DNA of 64,000 nucleotides from positions 315,911 to 379,910 of the forward strand of contig NZ_HE997627.1 in the NCBI RefSeq assembly GCF_000312385.1, read 5' to 3'. Below the pieces are notes generated by a model. It saw only the letters and a program-made list of their open reading frames with translations, ran no database searches and was not told the origin of the DNA. This document shows positions 50,851 through 61,975 of this stretch, piece after piece. Every line of letters starts with the position of its first letter. Position 1 is the first letter of the stretch. Origin of the DNA: Tsukamurella sp. 1534 (GTDB lineage: Bacteria > Actinomycetota > Actinomycetes > Mycobacteriales > Mycobacteriaceae). Made by a program: the position numbers and the translations under genes.

Positions 50851-50889
50851 ACGATGCCGCCGCCCGGGGTTCCCGGGCGGCGGCATCGT
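50851..50889. terminator. Strong bidirectional hairpin between allE and the phosphorylase gene
   Basis: An 18-bp perfect stem (50851-50868 with 50872-50889) around a GTT loop lies between two converging genes, 14 bases after the allE stop and 11 bases past the phosphorylase stop. There is no T-run, as is usual in GC-rich Actinobacteria. Confidence 0.8.
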
Positions 50890-50900
50890 CGTCCGCGGTG

Positions 50901-51665
50901 TCAGGACAGCGCCGCGGCGGCGCGGACCAGCGCCTCCCGCAGGCGGAGGGTGTTCGCGTCCAGCCCCGATCGCACCCGGTCCTGGCTGACGGGCCAGGGA
51001 CTGTCGGCGATCACGTCGTGGTCGGTCACGAGCGCCACGCAGGCGTACCCCATGCCGAGTTCGCGGGCGAGCACGGATTCCGGATACGGGGTGGCGGACA
51101 CCAGATCCCACCCCTGCGCCGCATACCACCGGGATTCGGCCGCCGTGGAGAACCGCGGCCCGCGGATGGCGACCACCACTCCCCCGTCCGCCACGACCCA
51201 GCGGTTCTCCCGCAGGGCGTCGATCGCCGCGGCGCGGGTGTCCCGGGAGAAGGGCTCCGCGAACGCCACTCGCACGTCCTCGTCGTCGTGGAACGTGTCG
51301 TCGGCGCGGCCGGTGCGGTCCACCAGCTGGTCCGGGACCACGACGGTGCCGACGCCGACGGCGGGGTCGAAGGCGCCGGCCGGCGTCGCGGCCAGGACGT
51401 GCCGGACACCGAGGTGGTGCAGCGCCCAGATGTTGGCGCGGTGGTTGATCCGGTGCGGCGGGATCGTGCGGTCGCGTCCGGAACGGGTCAGGTAGGCGAT
51501 GCGGCGGCCGTGCGCGGTACCGACGACCACATCGTCCGACGGTGCGCCGTACGGTGTCTCGACCTGGTGCGCTCGCGCGTCGTCGAGCAGGCCGTAGTAG
51601 CCCCAACTCCCCAGGAGCGCGACGGTGGCGCCGCCTGCGGGTGCGGCCGGTCCGGGCTCAGACAT
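50901..51665 (-). CDS. MTAP/PNP-family purine nucleoside phosphorylase
   Basis: A 254-residue trimeric-type phosphorylase of the MTAP/PNP family. Motifs: TIPPHRINHRANIWAL for phosphate and ribose contacts, RGPRFSTAAESRWY, and ALVTDHDVI with the Asp typical of purine base binding. It splits a purine nucleoside or methylthioadenosine with phosphate to the base. The context favours release of purine bases for GuaD and XDH. ATG 51665 follows AAGGAG and overlaps the dctA stop by eight bases. Confidence 0.84.
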   Translation of the reverse strand: MSEPGPAAPAGGATVALLGSWGYYGLLDDARAHQVETPYGAPSDDVVVGTAHGRRIAYLTRSGRDRTIPPHRINHRANIWALHHLGVRHVLAATPAGAFDPAVGVGTVVVPDQLVDRTGRADDTFHDDEDVRVAFAEPFSRDTRAAAIDALRENRWVVADGGVVVAIRGPRFSTAAESRWYAAQGWDLVSATPYPESVLARELGMGYACVALVTDHDVIADSPWPVSQDRVRSGLDANTLRLREALVRAAAALS

Positions 51666-53073
51666 TCTCTGCTCCTTCGGGTTCCGTGGAATCGGCGGTG
51701 TCCTTCTCCCGGCGCGGCTCACCCGGGGCACGGGGTGGGAATGCCGCGGAGCCGGGCCCGGGGTGGGTGCGCGCGTCGTCGGGGTCGTCCACGACGAGAG
51801 TCCCGTCCAGGACCGCCTTCATCTTCTCGGTGTCGAGCAGCCCCTCCCAGCGGGCGATGACGAACGTCGCGAGGCAGTTGCCGAGCAGGTTGGTGGCCAC
51901 CCGCATCGAGTCCATCAGCCGGTCCGCGCCCAGCAGCAGCGCGACCGCGGCCACGGGGAAGGCGCCCACCGCGGCCGCCGTGGCGGACAGCGCCACGAAC
52001 GCCGAGCCGGGCACGCCGGCCATGCCCTTGGAGCTGAGGATCAGGATCCCCATGATCGCGACCTGTTGTCCCACACCGAGGTCCACGCCGACGGCCTGCG
52101 CCAGGAACATCATCGACAGCGAGAGGTAGATCGCCGCCCCGTCCAGGTTGAAGGAGTATCCCGTGGGAATCACCAGGCCCACCACCGAACGGTCGCAACC
52201 GGCACCGTCGAGCTTCTTGATGATGGACGGCATCACGGCCTCGGACGATCCGGTGCCGAGGGCCAGCATGAACTCCTCGCGGCAGTACGCGAGGAACTTC
52301 CAGGTGCTGACGCCGGTGATCAGGCGCACCGCGACCGCGAGGATGAGGATGAAGACGATCGCGGCGCCGTAGCAGGCGAGCACCAGCATGCCGAACGACG
52401 CGAGCGAATCCGCGCCGTAGTTGCCGACCGTGAAGGCCATCGCGCCGAACGCACCGAGGGGCGCCAGGTACATGATGTAGCTGACGATGCGGAAGATCAC
52501 GTGCATCGCCTGGTCGAGCACCTCGAGGAGGACCGGCTGCACCTTCTCGCTGATCGCGGCGAGGGCGACACCGAACAGCACCGCGAACAGCAGGACCTGC
52601 AGCAGATTGTTCTTGGCGAAGGCGTCGACCACCGAGGTCGGGATGATGTTCATGACGAAATCGACGCCGCCCGGGAGCTTCTCGCCGTGGGTCTGCTCCT
52701 CGATGGCCCCGGCGTCGAGGGTCGCGGGGTCGATGTTCAGGCCCGCTCCCGGCTTCACGACGTTGCCCACGAGCAGGCCCAGACCGAGCGCGAACGTGGT
52801 GCAGACCGTGAACCACAGCAGCGCCTTGGCCCCGATCTTGCCCAGGGCCGCCATACTGCCGACCTTGGCGATGCCGGTGACGACCACCAGGAAGATCAGC
52901 GGCGACACCAGCATCTTGATGAGCTTGATGAAGCCCTGTCCGAGCGGCGCGAGATGATGGGAGAAGTCGGGGAAGAAGATGCCGGTGCTGATGCCCGCGG
53001 CGATGCCGATGAGCACCTGCACGAACAAGGATCGGTACCAGGGCTTCTTCTTCGGGGCCTCGGTCGTGGTCAT
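51658..53073 (-). CDS. dctA: DctA-type dicarboxylate/cation symporter
   Basis: A 471-residue DAACS transporter with about eight membrane helices and two hairpins. The family signatures GTGSSEAVMPSIIKKL and GYSFNLDGAAIYLSLSMMFLAQA are intact. ATG 53073 follows AAGGGAT. The tail (DDPDDARTHPGPG) is acidic and disordered. It is in the minus-strand operon with the racemase-family gene and the NCS1 permease. It should import C4-dicarboxylates (malate, succinate) or aspartate; its place in a purine block is unusual. Confidence 0.92.
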   Translation of the reverse strand: MTTTEAPKKKPWYRSLFVQVLIGIAAGISTGIFFPDFSHHLAPLGQGFIKLIKMLVSPLIFLVVVTGIAKVGSMAALGKIGAKALLWFTVCTTFALGLGLLVGNVVKPGAGLNIDPATLDAGAIEEQTHGEKLPGGVDFVMNIIPTSVVDAFAKNNLLQVLLFAVLFGVALAAISEKVQPVLLEVLDQAMHVIFRIVSYIMYLAPLGAFGAMAFTVGNYGADSLASFGMLVLACYGAAIVFILILAVAVRLITGVSTWKFLAYCREEFMLALGTGSSEAVMPSIIKKLDGAGCDRSVVGLVIPTGYSFNLDGAAIYLSLSMMFLAQAVGVDLGVGQQVAIMGILILSSKGMAGVPGSAFVALSATAAAVGAFPVAAVALLLGADRLMDSMRVATNLLGNCLATFVIARWEGLLDTEKMKAVLDGTLVVDDPDDARTHPGPGSAAFPPRAPGEPRREKDTADSTEPEGAENV

Positions 53074-53105
53074 GGCGATCCCTTCGTCGGGTTCGGGTGC
53101 GGAGG

Positions 53106-53828
53106 TCAGTCCGCGATCGGCCAGCCGGTCACGGCCTTCGGTCGTGGCGGGGCGTAGGTGCGGACCTTCGAGGTGGTCAGTCCCATCCGGACCAGGCCCT
53201 CGGCGATCGTCACGGCCGCGCGGACGCCGTCGACGATCGGCACGCCGGTGGCGGCCGACACCCGTTCCTCGAGTTCGGCCATGCCGCCGCAGCCCAGGCA
53301 GATCACCTCGGCGCGGTCCTGTTCCACGGCCGCGCGGGACTGCGCGACGATCGCCTCCACGGCCCGTTCCGGATCCGATTCGAGTTCCAGCACACCGAGT
53401 CCCGACGCCCGCACGGAGGCGCAACGGGAGTCGAGGCCCGCGAGCTTCAATCGATCCTCGATGAGGGGGACGGTGCGATCGAGCGTGGTCACCACGGAGT
53501 ACTTGTGCCCCAGGTACATCGCGGTCGACGCCGCGGCCTCGGTGATGTCGACCACGGGAACGTCGAGCAGCTCCTGCAGCCCCTCCCGCCCGTGCTCGCC
53601 GTACCCCGCCTGGATGACGGCGTCGTAGTGCCCCTCGTAGCGGGTGATCGCGTCCATGACGGCGATCGCCGCGAGGTAGGACTCGAAGTTGCCCTCGCAG
53701 GAGTCGGCCCCGAACCGCGGGGTGATTCCGACGATCTCGGTGCCGGGCGACGCGGCGGACCGCGCCGACTCCGCGATCGCGGCGGTCATGGACCCGGTGG
53801 TATTGACGTTGGCGACGAGGATGCGCAC
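53106..53828 (-). CDS. Asp/Glu/hydantoin racemase-family protein with a single catalytic Cys
   Basis: A 240-residue member of the racemase family that contains allantoin racemase (HpxA/HyuE). The N-terminus (VANVNTTGSMT) and the second catalytic Cys180 (LGCGGM) fit. The first Cys, usually in a DPG-containing AC(F/W) motif, is replaced: QAGYGEHG has Gly75. Two-cysteine racemisation is therefore not expected. Arylmalonate decarboxylase has the same Gly/Cys pattern. GTG 53828 follows AGGAGG. It lies between the NCS1 permease and dctA, so an allantoin or ureido-acid substrate is plausible. Confidence 0.78.
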   Translation of the reverse strand: MRILVANVNTTGSMTAAIAESARSAASPGTEIVGITPRFGADSCEGNFESYLAAIAVMDAITRYEGHYDAVIQAGYGEHGREGLQELLDVPVVDITEAAASTAMYLGHKYSVVTTLDRTVPLIEDRLKLAGLDSRCASVRASGLGVLELESDPERAVEAIVAQSRAAVEQDRAEVICLGCGGMAELEERVSAATGVPIVDGVRAAVTIAEGLVRMGLTTSKVRTYAPPRPKAVTGWPIAD

Positions 53829-53838
53829 GGCTTCCCTC

Positions 53839-55368
53839 CTAGTGCTTGCTGGGGACGGCGATGGGCTCGCCGGAGACGTCGACGAACGGGCCCTTGCGGT
53901 CGGCCACCAGGAGGTAGGCCACGGCACCGAGACCCGCGCCGATGAACCACGAGTAGTTCGAGACCACGTGGAAGACGGGGACGAACGCCATCAGCAGTGC
54001 GGCGCCGGCGGTGGGGACGAGCGCGATCACGGCGCGCGGATTGACCCCGTTGCGGTAGTAGTACGGGGCGTCCGGGAGGTCGCAGTACAGGTCGGGCACG
54101 TTGACCCGCGACTTCCGGATGAGCCAGTAGTCGGCCATGACGATGCCGAACAGGGGCCCGAGCACCGCGCCCAGTCCGCCGAGGAAGTACGTGATCACGG
54201 CGGGCGAGTTGTACAGGTTCCAGGGCAGGATGACCAGGCCGATGACACCCGAGATCAGGCCCGCGCGACGGAAGTTCAGGTGCTTCGGGAACAGGTTGTT
54301 CAGCGCGTAGATGGGGGCCACGAAGTTCGCCATGAGGTTCACCGCCACGGTGAGCACGAGCAGCGCGAGGCAGGCGAGGACCAGCAGCAGCGTGTTCGGC
54401 ACCGTCTTGACGATGTCGGCGGGCGATTCGATCACCCGGCCGTCGATCGTGAACTGCGCCCCGGCCAGCGTGATCACGATCGCGCCGAACAGGAGCATGT
54501 TGAGCGGGATGCCGAAGAAGTTGCCGCGCACGATGGACCGCTTCGAGGTGGCGTTGCGGGTGAAGTCGCAGAAGTTGAGCACGAAGGTGCCGTAGATGGC
54601 CACCCACAGGCTCGCGCCGCCCACGATCTGCAGCCACATGTCCACGCCGCTCTTCGTGTCCGGCGTGCTCCAGGCGATCGACCAGTCGGCCCGGCCGAGC
54701 ATCCAGAACGCGAGCGCCGCCATCGTGACCAGGATGACCGGCCCGGCGAAGGCCTCGTACTTGCGGATCATCTCCATTCCGTAGCTGACGATCACCAGCT
54801 GCACCGCCCAGAGCACCAGGAAGGAGATCCAGCCGAGTGTCGAGAGCCCGAGGAACCGGTTCGCGTCCAGCGAGGCCGCCCCGGGCGCCAGCGCGACGAT
54901 CATGATCCGCAGCACCACCGACGCCAGGTACGTCTGGATGCCGAACCAGGCGATCGCGACGACCCCGCGGACCAGCGCCGGGATCTGCGCGCCCCGGATC
55001 CCGAACGAGATGCGGCTCATCACCGGAAACGGCACGCCGGTCTTCTCCCCCATGAAGCCCGAGAGGTTCAGCAGGAGGAAGAGGAACACGCCGCCGAGTC
55101 CCAGCGCCAGCAGGATCTGCCAGCCGCCGAGCCCCAGCGCGAACAGGCCGATCGCGAACGCGTAGTTGCCCAGGCTGTGGACGTCGTTCGCCCAGAGGGT
55201 GAAGATGTTGTAACCGCCCCAGGTGCGCCCCCTGCGCCGGGTGGGCGCCAGGTCCTGGTTGTAGAGCCCGGCGCTGAGCCGGTTCAGGGCGTCGACGTCG
55301 GGGGCGCCGCCGAGACGGATCGGGGCGGCTTCCGTGGTAGCGCCCACGGGGCGGGGGTCGTCGGTCAT
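53839..55368 (-). CDS. NCS1-family nucleobase/allantoin permease
   Basis: A 509-residue transporter with about twelve helices. Family motifs: NIFTLWANDVHSLGNYAFAIGLFALGLGGWQ in the first helix, and SRISFGIRGAQIPAL and NFCDFTRNA later. It resembles PucI allantoin and Mhp1-type hydantoin permeases more than cytosine permease CodB. ATG 55368 follows GGAGC. It is divergent from allantoinase, which supports allantoin as substrate, but this is inferred. Confidence 0.87.
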   Translation of the reverse strand: MTDDPRPVGATTEAAPIRLGGAPDVDALNRLSAGLYNQDLAPTRRRGRTWGGYNIFTLWANDVHSLGNYAFAIGLFALGLGGWQILLALGLGGVFLFLLLNLSGFMGEKTGVPFPVMSRISFGIRGAQIPALVRGVVAIAWFGIQTYLASVVLRIMIVALAPGAASLDANRFLGLSTLGWISFLVLWAVQLVIVSYGMEMIRKYEAFAGPVILVTMAALAFWMLGRADWSIAWSTPDTKSGVDMWLQIVGGASLWVAIYGTFVLNFCDFTRNATSKRSIVRGNFFGIPLNMLLFGAIVITLAGAQFTIDGRVIESPADIVKTVPNTLLLVLACLALLVLTVAVNLMANFVAPIYALNNLFPKHLNFRRAGLISGVIGLVILPWNLYNSPAVITYFLGGLGAVLGPLFGIVMADYWLIRKSRVNVPDLYCDLPDAPYYYRNGVNPRAVIALVPTAGAALLMAFVPVFHVVSNYSWFIGAGLGAVAYLLVADRKGPFVDVSGEPIAVPSKH

Positions 55369-55425
55369 ATCTGGGCTCCGTTTCCAGCTCCTGGACCCAT
55401 CCTCGGCCGGAAATCTTCCGCCCTA

Positions 55426-55441
55426 TGGAATCGCTGTTCCA
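55426..55441. promoter_or_regulatory. Shared purine-block palindrome, copy 4
   Basis: TGGAA-TCGCTG-TTCCA sits between the divergent permease and allantoinase genes, 57 bases from the permease start. CGGAA-N3-TTCCG (55408-55420) lies beside it. The arms match the other three copies. Confidence 0.6.
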
Positions 55442-55618
55442 AAACTGTTCCATAAGTAAGGCCTATCCGGCGGCCTATGTCAAGGCTGCTATCGCAATAC
55501 GGAATACGATGTCAACGCACGGAACCTCTCCTTGACGAGTGGCGCAGGTCACACATAACCTGTCCCAGGCATCGGGATGAGATTCCACATGTCGGAATTT
55601 CCAGCGAAGGAGCACTGC

Positions 55619-56968
55619 ATGGGTACGGACACCGCCCAGTACGACCTCGTCGTGCGGGGGAGCCGCGTCGCCACCACCGCCGGCATCGGGGCCCACGAGG
55701 TGGGCATCCGGGACGGCCGCATCGAGGCGATCGAACCCCTCGGCGCCGGCCTGCAGGGCGGCGAGGTCGTCGAGCTCACCGGCGATCAGGTGATGATCCC
55801 CGGGCTCGTGGACACCCACGTCCACGTCAACGAGCCCGGGCGCACCGAGTGGGAGGGCTTCGAGTCCGCGACCAAGGCGGCCGCCGCCGGCGGCGTGACC
55901 ACGCTCGTGGACATGCCGCTCAACTCGATTCCGCCCACCGTCGACCGCGAGGCGCTGCGGATCAAGCGCGCCGCGGCGGAACCGAAAGCCCACATCGACG
56001 TCGGCTTCTGGGGCGGCGCCGTCCCCGGTAACAAGGGCGCGTTGCGCGGCCTGCACGATGACGGGGTGTTCGGGTTCAAGTGCTTCCTGCTGCACTCGGG
56101 CGTCGACGAGTTCCCCGCGCTCACCGCCGACGAGATGGGCGAGGACATGGCGGAACTCGCCGGCTTCGACTCGCTCATGATCGTGCACGCCGAGGACGCG
56201 TGCTCGATCGACCGGGCCCCCGAGCCCACGGGAGCCGACTACCGGGGATTCCTCGCCTCGCGGCCCCGCGGCGCGGAGAACAAGGCCATCGCGGACGTCA
56301 TCGACCGCGCGCGGGCCACCGGTGCCCGCGCACACGTCCTGCACCTGTCCTCCTCGGATGCGCTGCCGGCGATCGCCGCGGCGCGCGCCGAGGGCGTGCG
56401 GCTCACGGTCGAGACCTGCCCGCATTACCTCACCCTGTTGGCCGAGGAGATCCCCGACGGCGGTACCGCCTTCAAGTGCTGCCCGCCGATCCGCGAGGCC
56501 GGGAACCGCGAGCTCCTGTGGCAGGGCCTGCTGGACGGGACCATCGACTGCATCGTCTCCGACCACTCCCCGTCGACCGTCGACCTCAAGGACGTGGAGA
56601 ACGGCGACTTCGGGGTCGCCTGGGGCGGCGTCGCCTCCCTGCAGCTCGGGCTCCTGCTGATCTGGACGGAGGCCCGGAGCCGGGGCATCGCCCTCGAGCG
56701 GGTGCTCGACTGGATGTCCGCGAAGCCCGCGGACCTGGTCGGGATGACGACCAAGGGGCGCATAGCGCCCGGCGCCGACGCCGACTTCGCGATCTTCGAG
56801 CCCGAGGCCGAGCAGGTGATCGACGTGCACCGGCTGCACCACAAGAACCCGATCACGCCCTACGACGGGCGCACCGTGTCCGGCTCCGTCACGGGAACCT
56901 GGCTGCGCGGGCGCAAGGTGGACTTCGCCGCCCCGCACGGCCGCCTCCTCCGGCGCGGCGAGGCCTGA
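55619..56968 (+). CDS. allB: Allantoinase
   Basis: A 449-residue cyclic amidohydrolase that opens allantoin to allantoate. Zinc ligands are in DTHVHVNEPGRTEWEGF, the carbamylated Lys is in FGFKCFLLHSGV, and further ligands are in HAED, LHLSSSDAL and SDHSPS. ATG 55619 has GAAGGAG at a good distance. Its stop is 32 bases from the hisB stop, so the purine block ends right against the his operon. Confidence 0.95.
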   Translation: MGTDTAQYDLVVRGSRVATTAGIGAHEVGIRDGRIEAIEPLGAGLQGGEVVELTGDQVMIPGLVDTHVHVNEPGRTEWEGFESATKAAAAGGVTTLVDMPLNSIPPTVDREALRIKRAAAEPKAHIDVGFWGGAVPGNKGALRGLHDDGVFGFKCFLLHSGVDEFPALTADEMGEDMAELAGFDSLMIVHAEDACSIDRAPEPTGADYRGFLASRPRGAENKAIADVIDRARATGARAHVLHLSSSDALPAIAAARAEGVRLTVETCPHYLTLLAEEIPDGGTAFKCCPPIREAGNRELLWQGLLDGTIDCIVSDHSPSTVDLKDVENGDFGVAWGGVASLQLGLLLIWTEARSRGIALERVLDWMSAKPADLVGMTTKGRIAPGADADFAIFEPEAEQVIDVHRLHHKNPITPYDGRTVSGSVTGTWLRGRKVDFAAPHGRLLRRGEA

Positions 56969-56973
56969 CCCCG

Positions 56974-57000
56974 GCGCGCCGCCGGATCACCCGCGGCGCG

Positions 57001-57001
<1 letters not shown>
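56974..57001. terminator. Hairpin between allB and hisB
   Basis: GCGCGCCGC (56974-56982) pairs with GCGGCGCGC (56993-57001) around ten bases, and touches the hisB stop codon. It can serve both converging transcripts. Confidence 0.55.
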
Positions 57002-60079
<3,078 letters not shown>

Positions 60080-60085
60080 GGGGCC

Positions 60086-60091
60086 ATTCTA
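60086..60091 (-). promoter_or_regulatory. -10 box of hisD (leaderless)
   Basis: On the minus strand TAGAAT is followed by GGCCCC and then ATG, placing the start of transcription on the initiation codon. Confidence 0.6.
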
Positions 60092-60137
60092 TGTTTCGGC
60101 GCCAGCCGGTTTCCGCCCAGGGCAACGGCGGCGGGGC

Positions 60138-60157
60138 AACTTACGGTCCGGTAAGTT
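60138..60157. promoter_or_regulatory. Palindrome between hisD and the acyltransferase gene
   Basis: AACTTAC (60138-60144) and GTAAGTT (60151-60157) are perfect arms around GGTCCG, seven bases before the acyltransferase ATG and 60 bases from the hisD start. TTAC-N6-GTAA arms resemble a TetR-type site; the regulator is not identifiable. Confidence 0.45.
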
Positions 60158-60164
60158 TTCTGCC

Positions 60165-60878
60165 ATGGCGGAGAGCAGGCATGGGGATCAGGGACTTCTG
60201 TACTGGTTGATCAAGCACGTCTCGGTGGGCCCGGCGATCACCGTCGTGAACCGGCCGAGCGTGGACGGTCTGGAGAACGTCCCGGTGGAGGGCCCGGCGC
60301 TGCTCGCCGGCAACCACCTGTCGATCGCCGACTGGCTGTTCGTGCCGCTGGCCGTGCCGCGCCGCATCTCCTATCTGGCCAAGAGCGACTACTTCACCGC
60401 GCCCGGGATCTCGGGGATGCTGCAGAAGTTCTTCTACACCCAGACGGGCCAGGTTCCGGTCGACCGGCAGGGCGGCGACGCCGCGACCGCTGCCCTGAAG
60501 ACCGCCAAGGACCTGCTCGCCGAGGGCCGGCTCGTGGGCATGTACCCCGAGGGCACCCGCTCCCCCGACGGCCGCCTCTACCGCGGCCGCACCGGACTGG
60601 TCCGGATCGCCTTCGAGGCGAACGTGCCGATCATCCCCGTCGGCGTGGTCGGCACCGACAAGGTGTGCCCTCCCGGCCCCTTCAGCTGGCACGCCGAGCG
60701 GGTGCAGGTGAAGTTCGCCAAGCCCATCGAGCCGATCGAGTACGACGTCCCGTCGGATCCCGGCGAGCGGCACGCGCTCGAACGCTCGGTCACCGACCGC
60801 CTCATGCAGGAGATCCAGGCCCTCACCGGGCAGGAGTACGTGGACGAGTACGCCAAGCGGTGGCGCCCGGACTCCTGA
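60165..60878 (+). CDS. 1-acyl-sn-glycerol-3-phosphate acyltransferase (PlsC type)
   Basis: A 237-residue acyltransferase of the PlsC family. The catalytic NHLSIAD gives His51 and Asp56, and EGTRS is the glycerophosphate-binding motif. A hydrophobic region near residue 56-64 could associate with the membrane. ATG 60165 has no ribosome site; the palindrome just upstream may cover its promoter. It should add a second acyl chain to lysophosphatidic acid in phospholipid synthesis. Confidence 0.88.
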   Translation: MAESRHGDQGLLYWLIKHVSVGPAITVVNRPSVDGLENVPVEGPALLAGNHLSIADWLFVPLAVPRRISYLAKSDYFTAPGISGMLQKFFYTQTGQVPVDRQGGDAATAALKTAKDLLAEGRLVGMYPEGTRSPDGRLYRGRTGLVRIAFEANVPIIPVGVVGTDKVCPPGPFSWHAERVQVKFAKPIEPIEYDVPSDPGERHALERSVTDRLMQEIQALTGQEYVDEYAKRWRPDS

Positions 60879-60899
60879 GTCCCTGCGCCACCGACGGCG

Positions 60900-61946
60900 T
60901 CACAGGGTCGCGGTGTCGATGACGAAGCGGTACCGCACGTCCGAGGCGATGACGCGTTCGTACGCCTCGTTGATCTGATCGGCCGAGATCAGCTCGATCT
61001 CGGCGCCGATGCCGTGCTCCGCGCAGAAGTCCAGCATCTCCTGGGTCTGCGCGATGCCGCCGATCATCGATCCGGCGAAGCTGCGCCGGTTGCGGGTGAG
61101 GTCGAAGACGTTGACGGGCACCGGGTGCTCGGGCAGCCCGACCTCGACGAGCGTGCCGTCCACGGCCAGCATCCCGAAGTACTTGTGCATGTCGAGGTTC
61201 GCCGAGACGGTGTTGATGATGACGTCGAAGCTGTTGCGGAGCGCCTTGAAGGTGTCCGGGTCGGAGGTCGCGTAGTAGTGCTGCGCGCCCAGCCGCAGGC
61301 CGTCCTCCATCTTCTTCAGCGACTGGCTGAGCACGGTGACCTCGGCGCCCATCGCGGCGGCGAGCTTGACGCCCATGTGGCCGAGCCCGCCGAGCCCGAT
61401 GATCGCGACCCTGGTGCCGGGCCCCACGTTCCAGTGCCGCAGCGGGCTGAACAGGGTGATGCCGGCGCACAGCAGCGGCGCCGCGGCGGCGTAGTCGATG
61501 CTCTCCGGAACCCGGAGCACGTAATTCTCGTCCACCACGATGGACGTGGCGTAGCCGCCCTGAGTGGGCTCGCCGTCGCGGCCCTTGGCGTTGTAGGTGC
61601 CGACCATGCCGCGTTCGCAGTACTGCTCCTCGCCGCGCAGGCAGGCGGCGCATTCGCGACAGGAGTCCACGAAGCAGCCGACACCCACGCGGTCGCCGAC
61701 GGCGAACCCGGTGACGTCGCTGCCGACCGCGGTCACCTCGCCGGCGATCTCGTGGCCCGGGACCACGGGGTACCGGGCGGGCCCCCACTCGCTGCGAACC
61801 GTGTGGATGTCGCTGTGGCAGATGCCCGCGTAGCGCACCGCGATCTGCACGTCGTGCGGGCCGGGGTCACGCCGCTCGACGGTCATCGGCTGCAGCGGTT
61901 CGGTGGCGGACACGGCTCCGTATGCGTTGACGATCATGGGTTCCAT
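60900..61946 (-). CDS. adhC: Zinc alcohol dehydrogenase (AdhC-like, CAD type)
   Basis: A 348-residue zinc-dependent medium-chain alcohol dehydrogenase. Catalytic zinc ligands are in AGICHSDIH and GHE, the structural-zinc cysteines in [15 protein letters not shown], and the cofactor site is [13 protein letters not shown]. The sequence is close to mycobacterial AdhC (Rv3045), an NADP-dependent enzyme of the cinnamyl-alcohol-dehydrogenase group. Start may be ATG 61946 or ATG 61937. Substrates are probably aliphatic or aromatic aldehydes. Confidence 0.9.
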   Translation of the reverse strand: MEPMIVNAYGAVSATEPLQPMTVERRDPGPHDVQIAVRYAGICHSDIHTVRSEWGPARYPVVPGHEIAGEVTAVGSDVTGFAVGDRVGVGCFVDSCRECAACLRGEEQYCERGMVGTYNAKGRDGEPTQGGYATSIVVDENYVLRVPESIDYAAAAPLLCAGITLFSPLRHWNVGPGTRVAIIGLGGLGHMGVKLAAAMGAEVTVLSQSLKKMEDGLRLGAQHYYATSDPDTFKALRNSFDVIINTVSANLDMHKYFGMLAVDGTLVEVGLPEHPVPVNVFDLTRNRRSFAGSMIGGIAQTQEMLDFCAEHGIGAEIELISADQINEAYERVIASDVRYRFVIDTATL

Positions 61947-61975
61947 TGTGCGCTCTTCTAAGTAGCCGGGTGCGA

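Noticed and set aside
27215-57000. Transposon or genomic-island boundaries around the trp and his insertions
   Set aside because: No transposase, integrase, tRNA or flanking direct repeat was seen at 27215, 31561, 38740 or 57000; base composition is like that of the neighbours.
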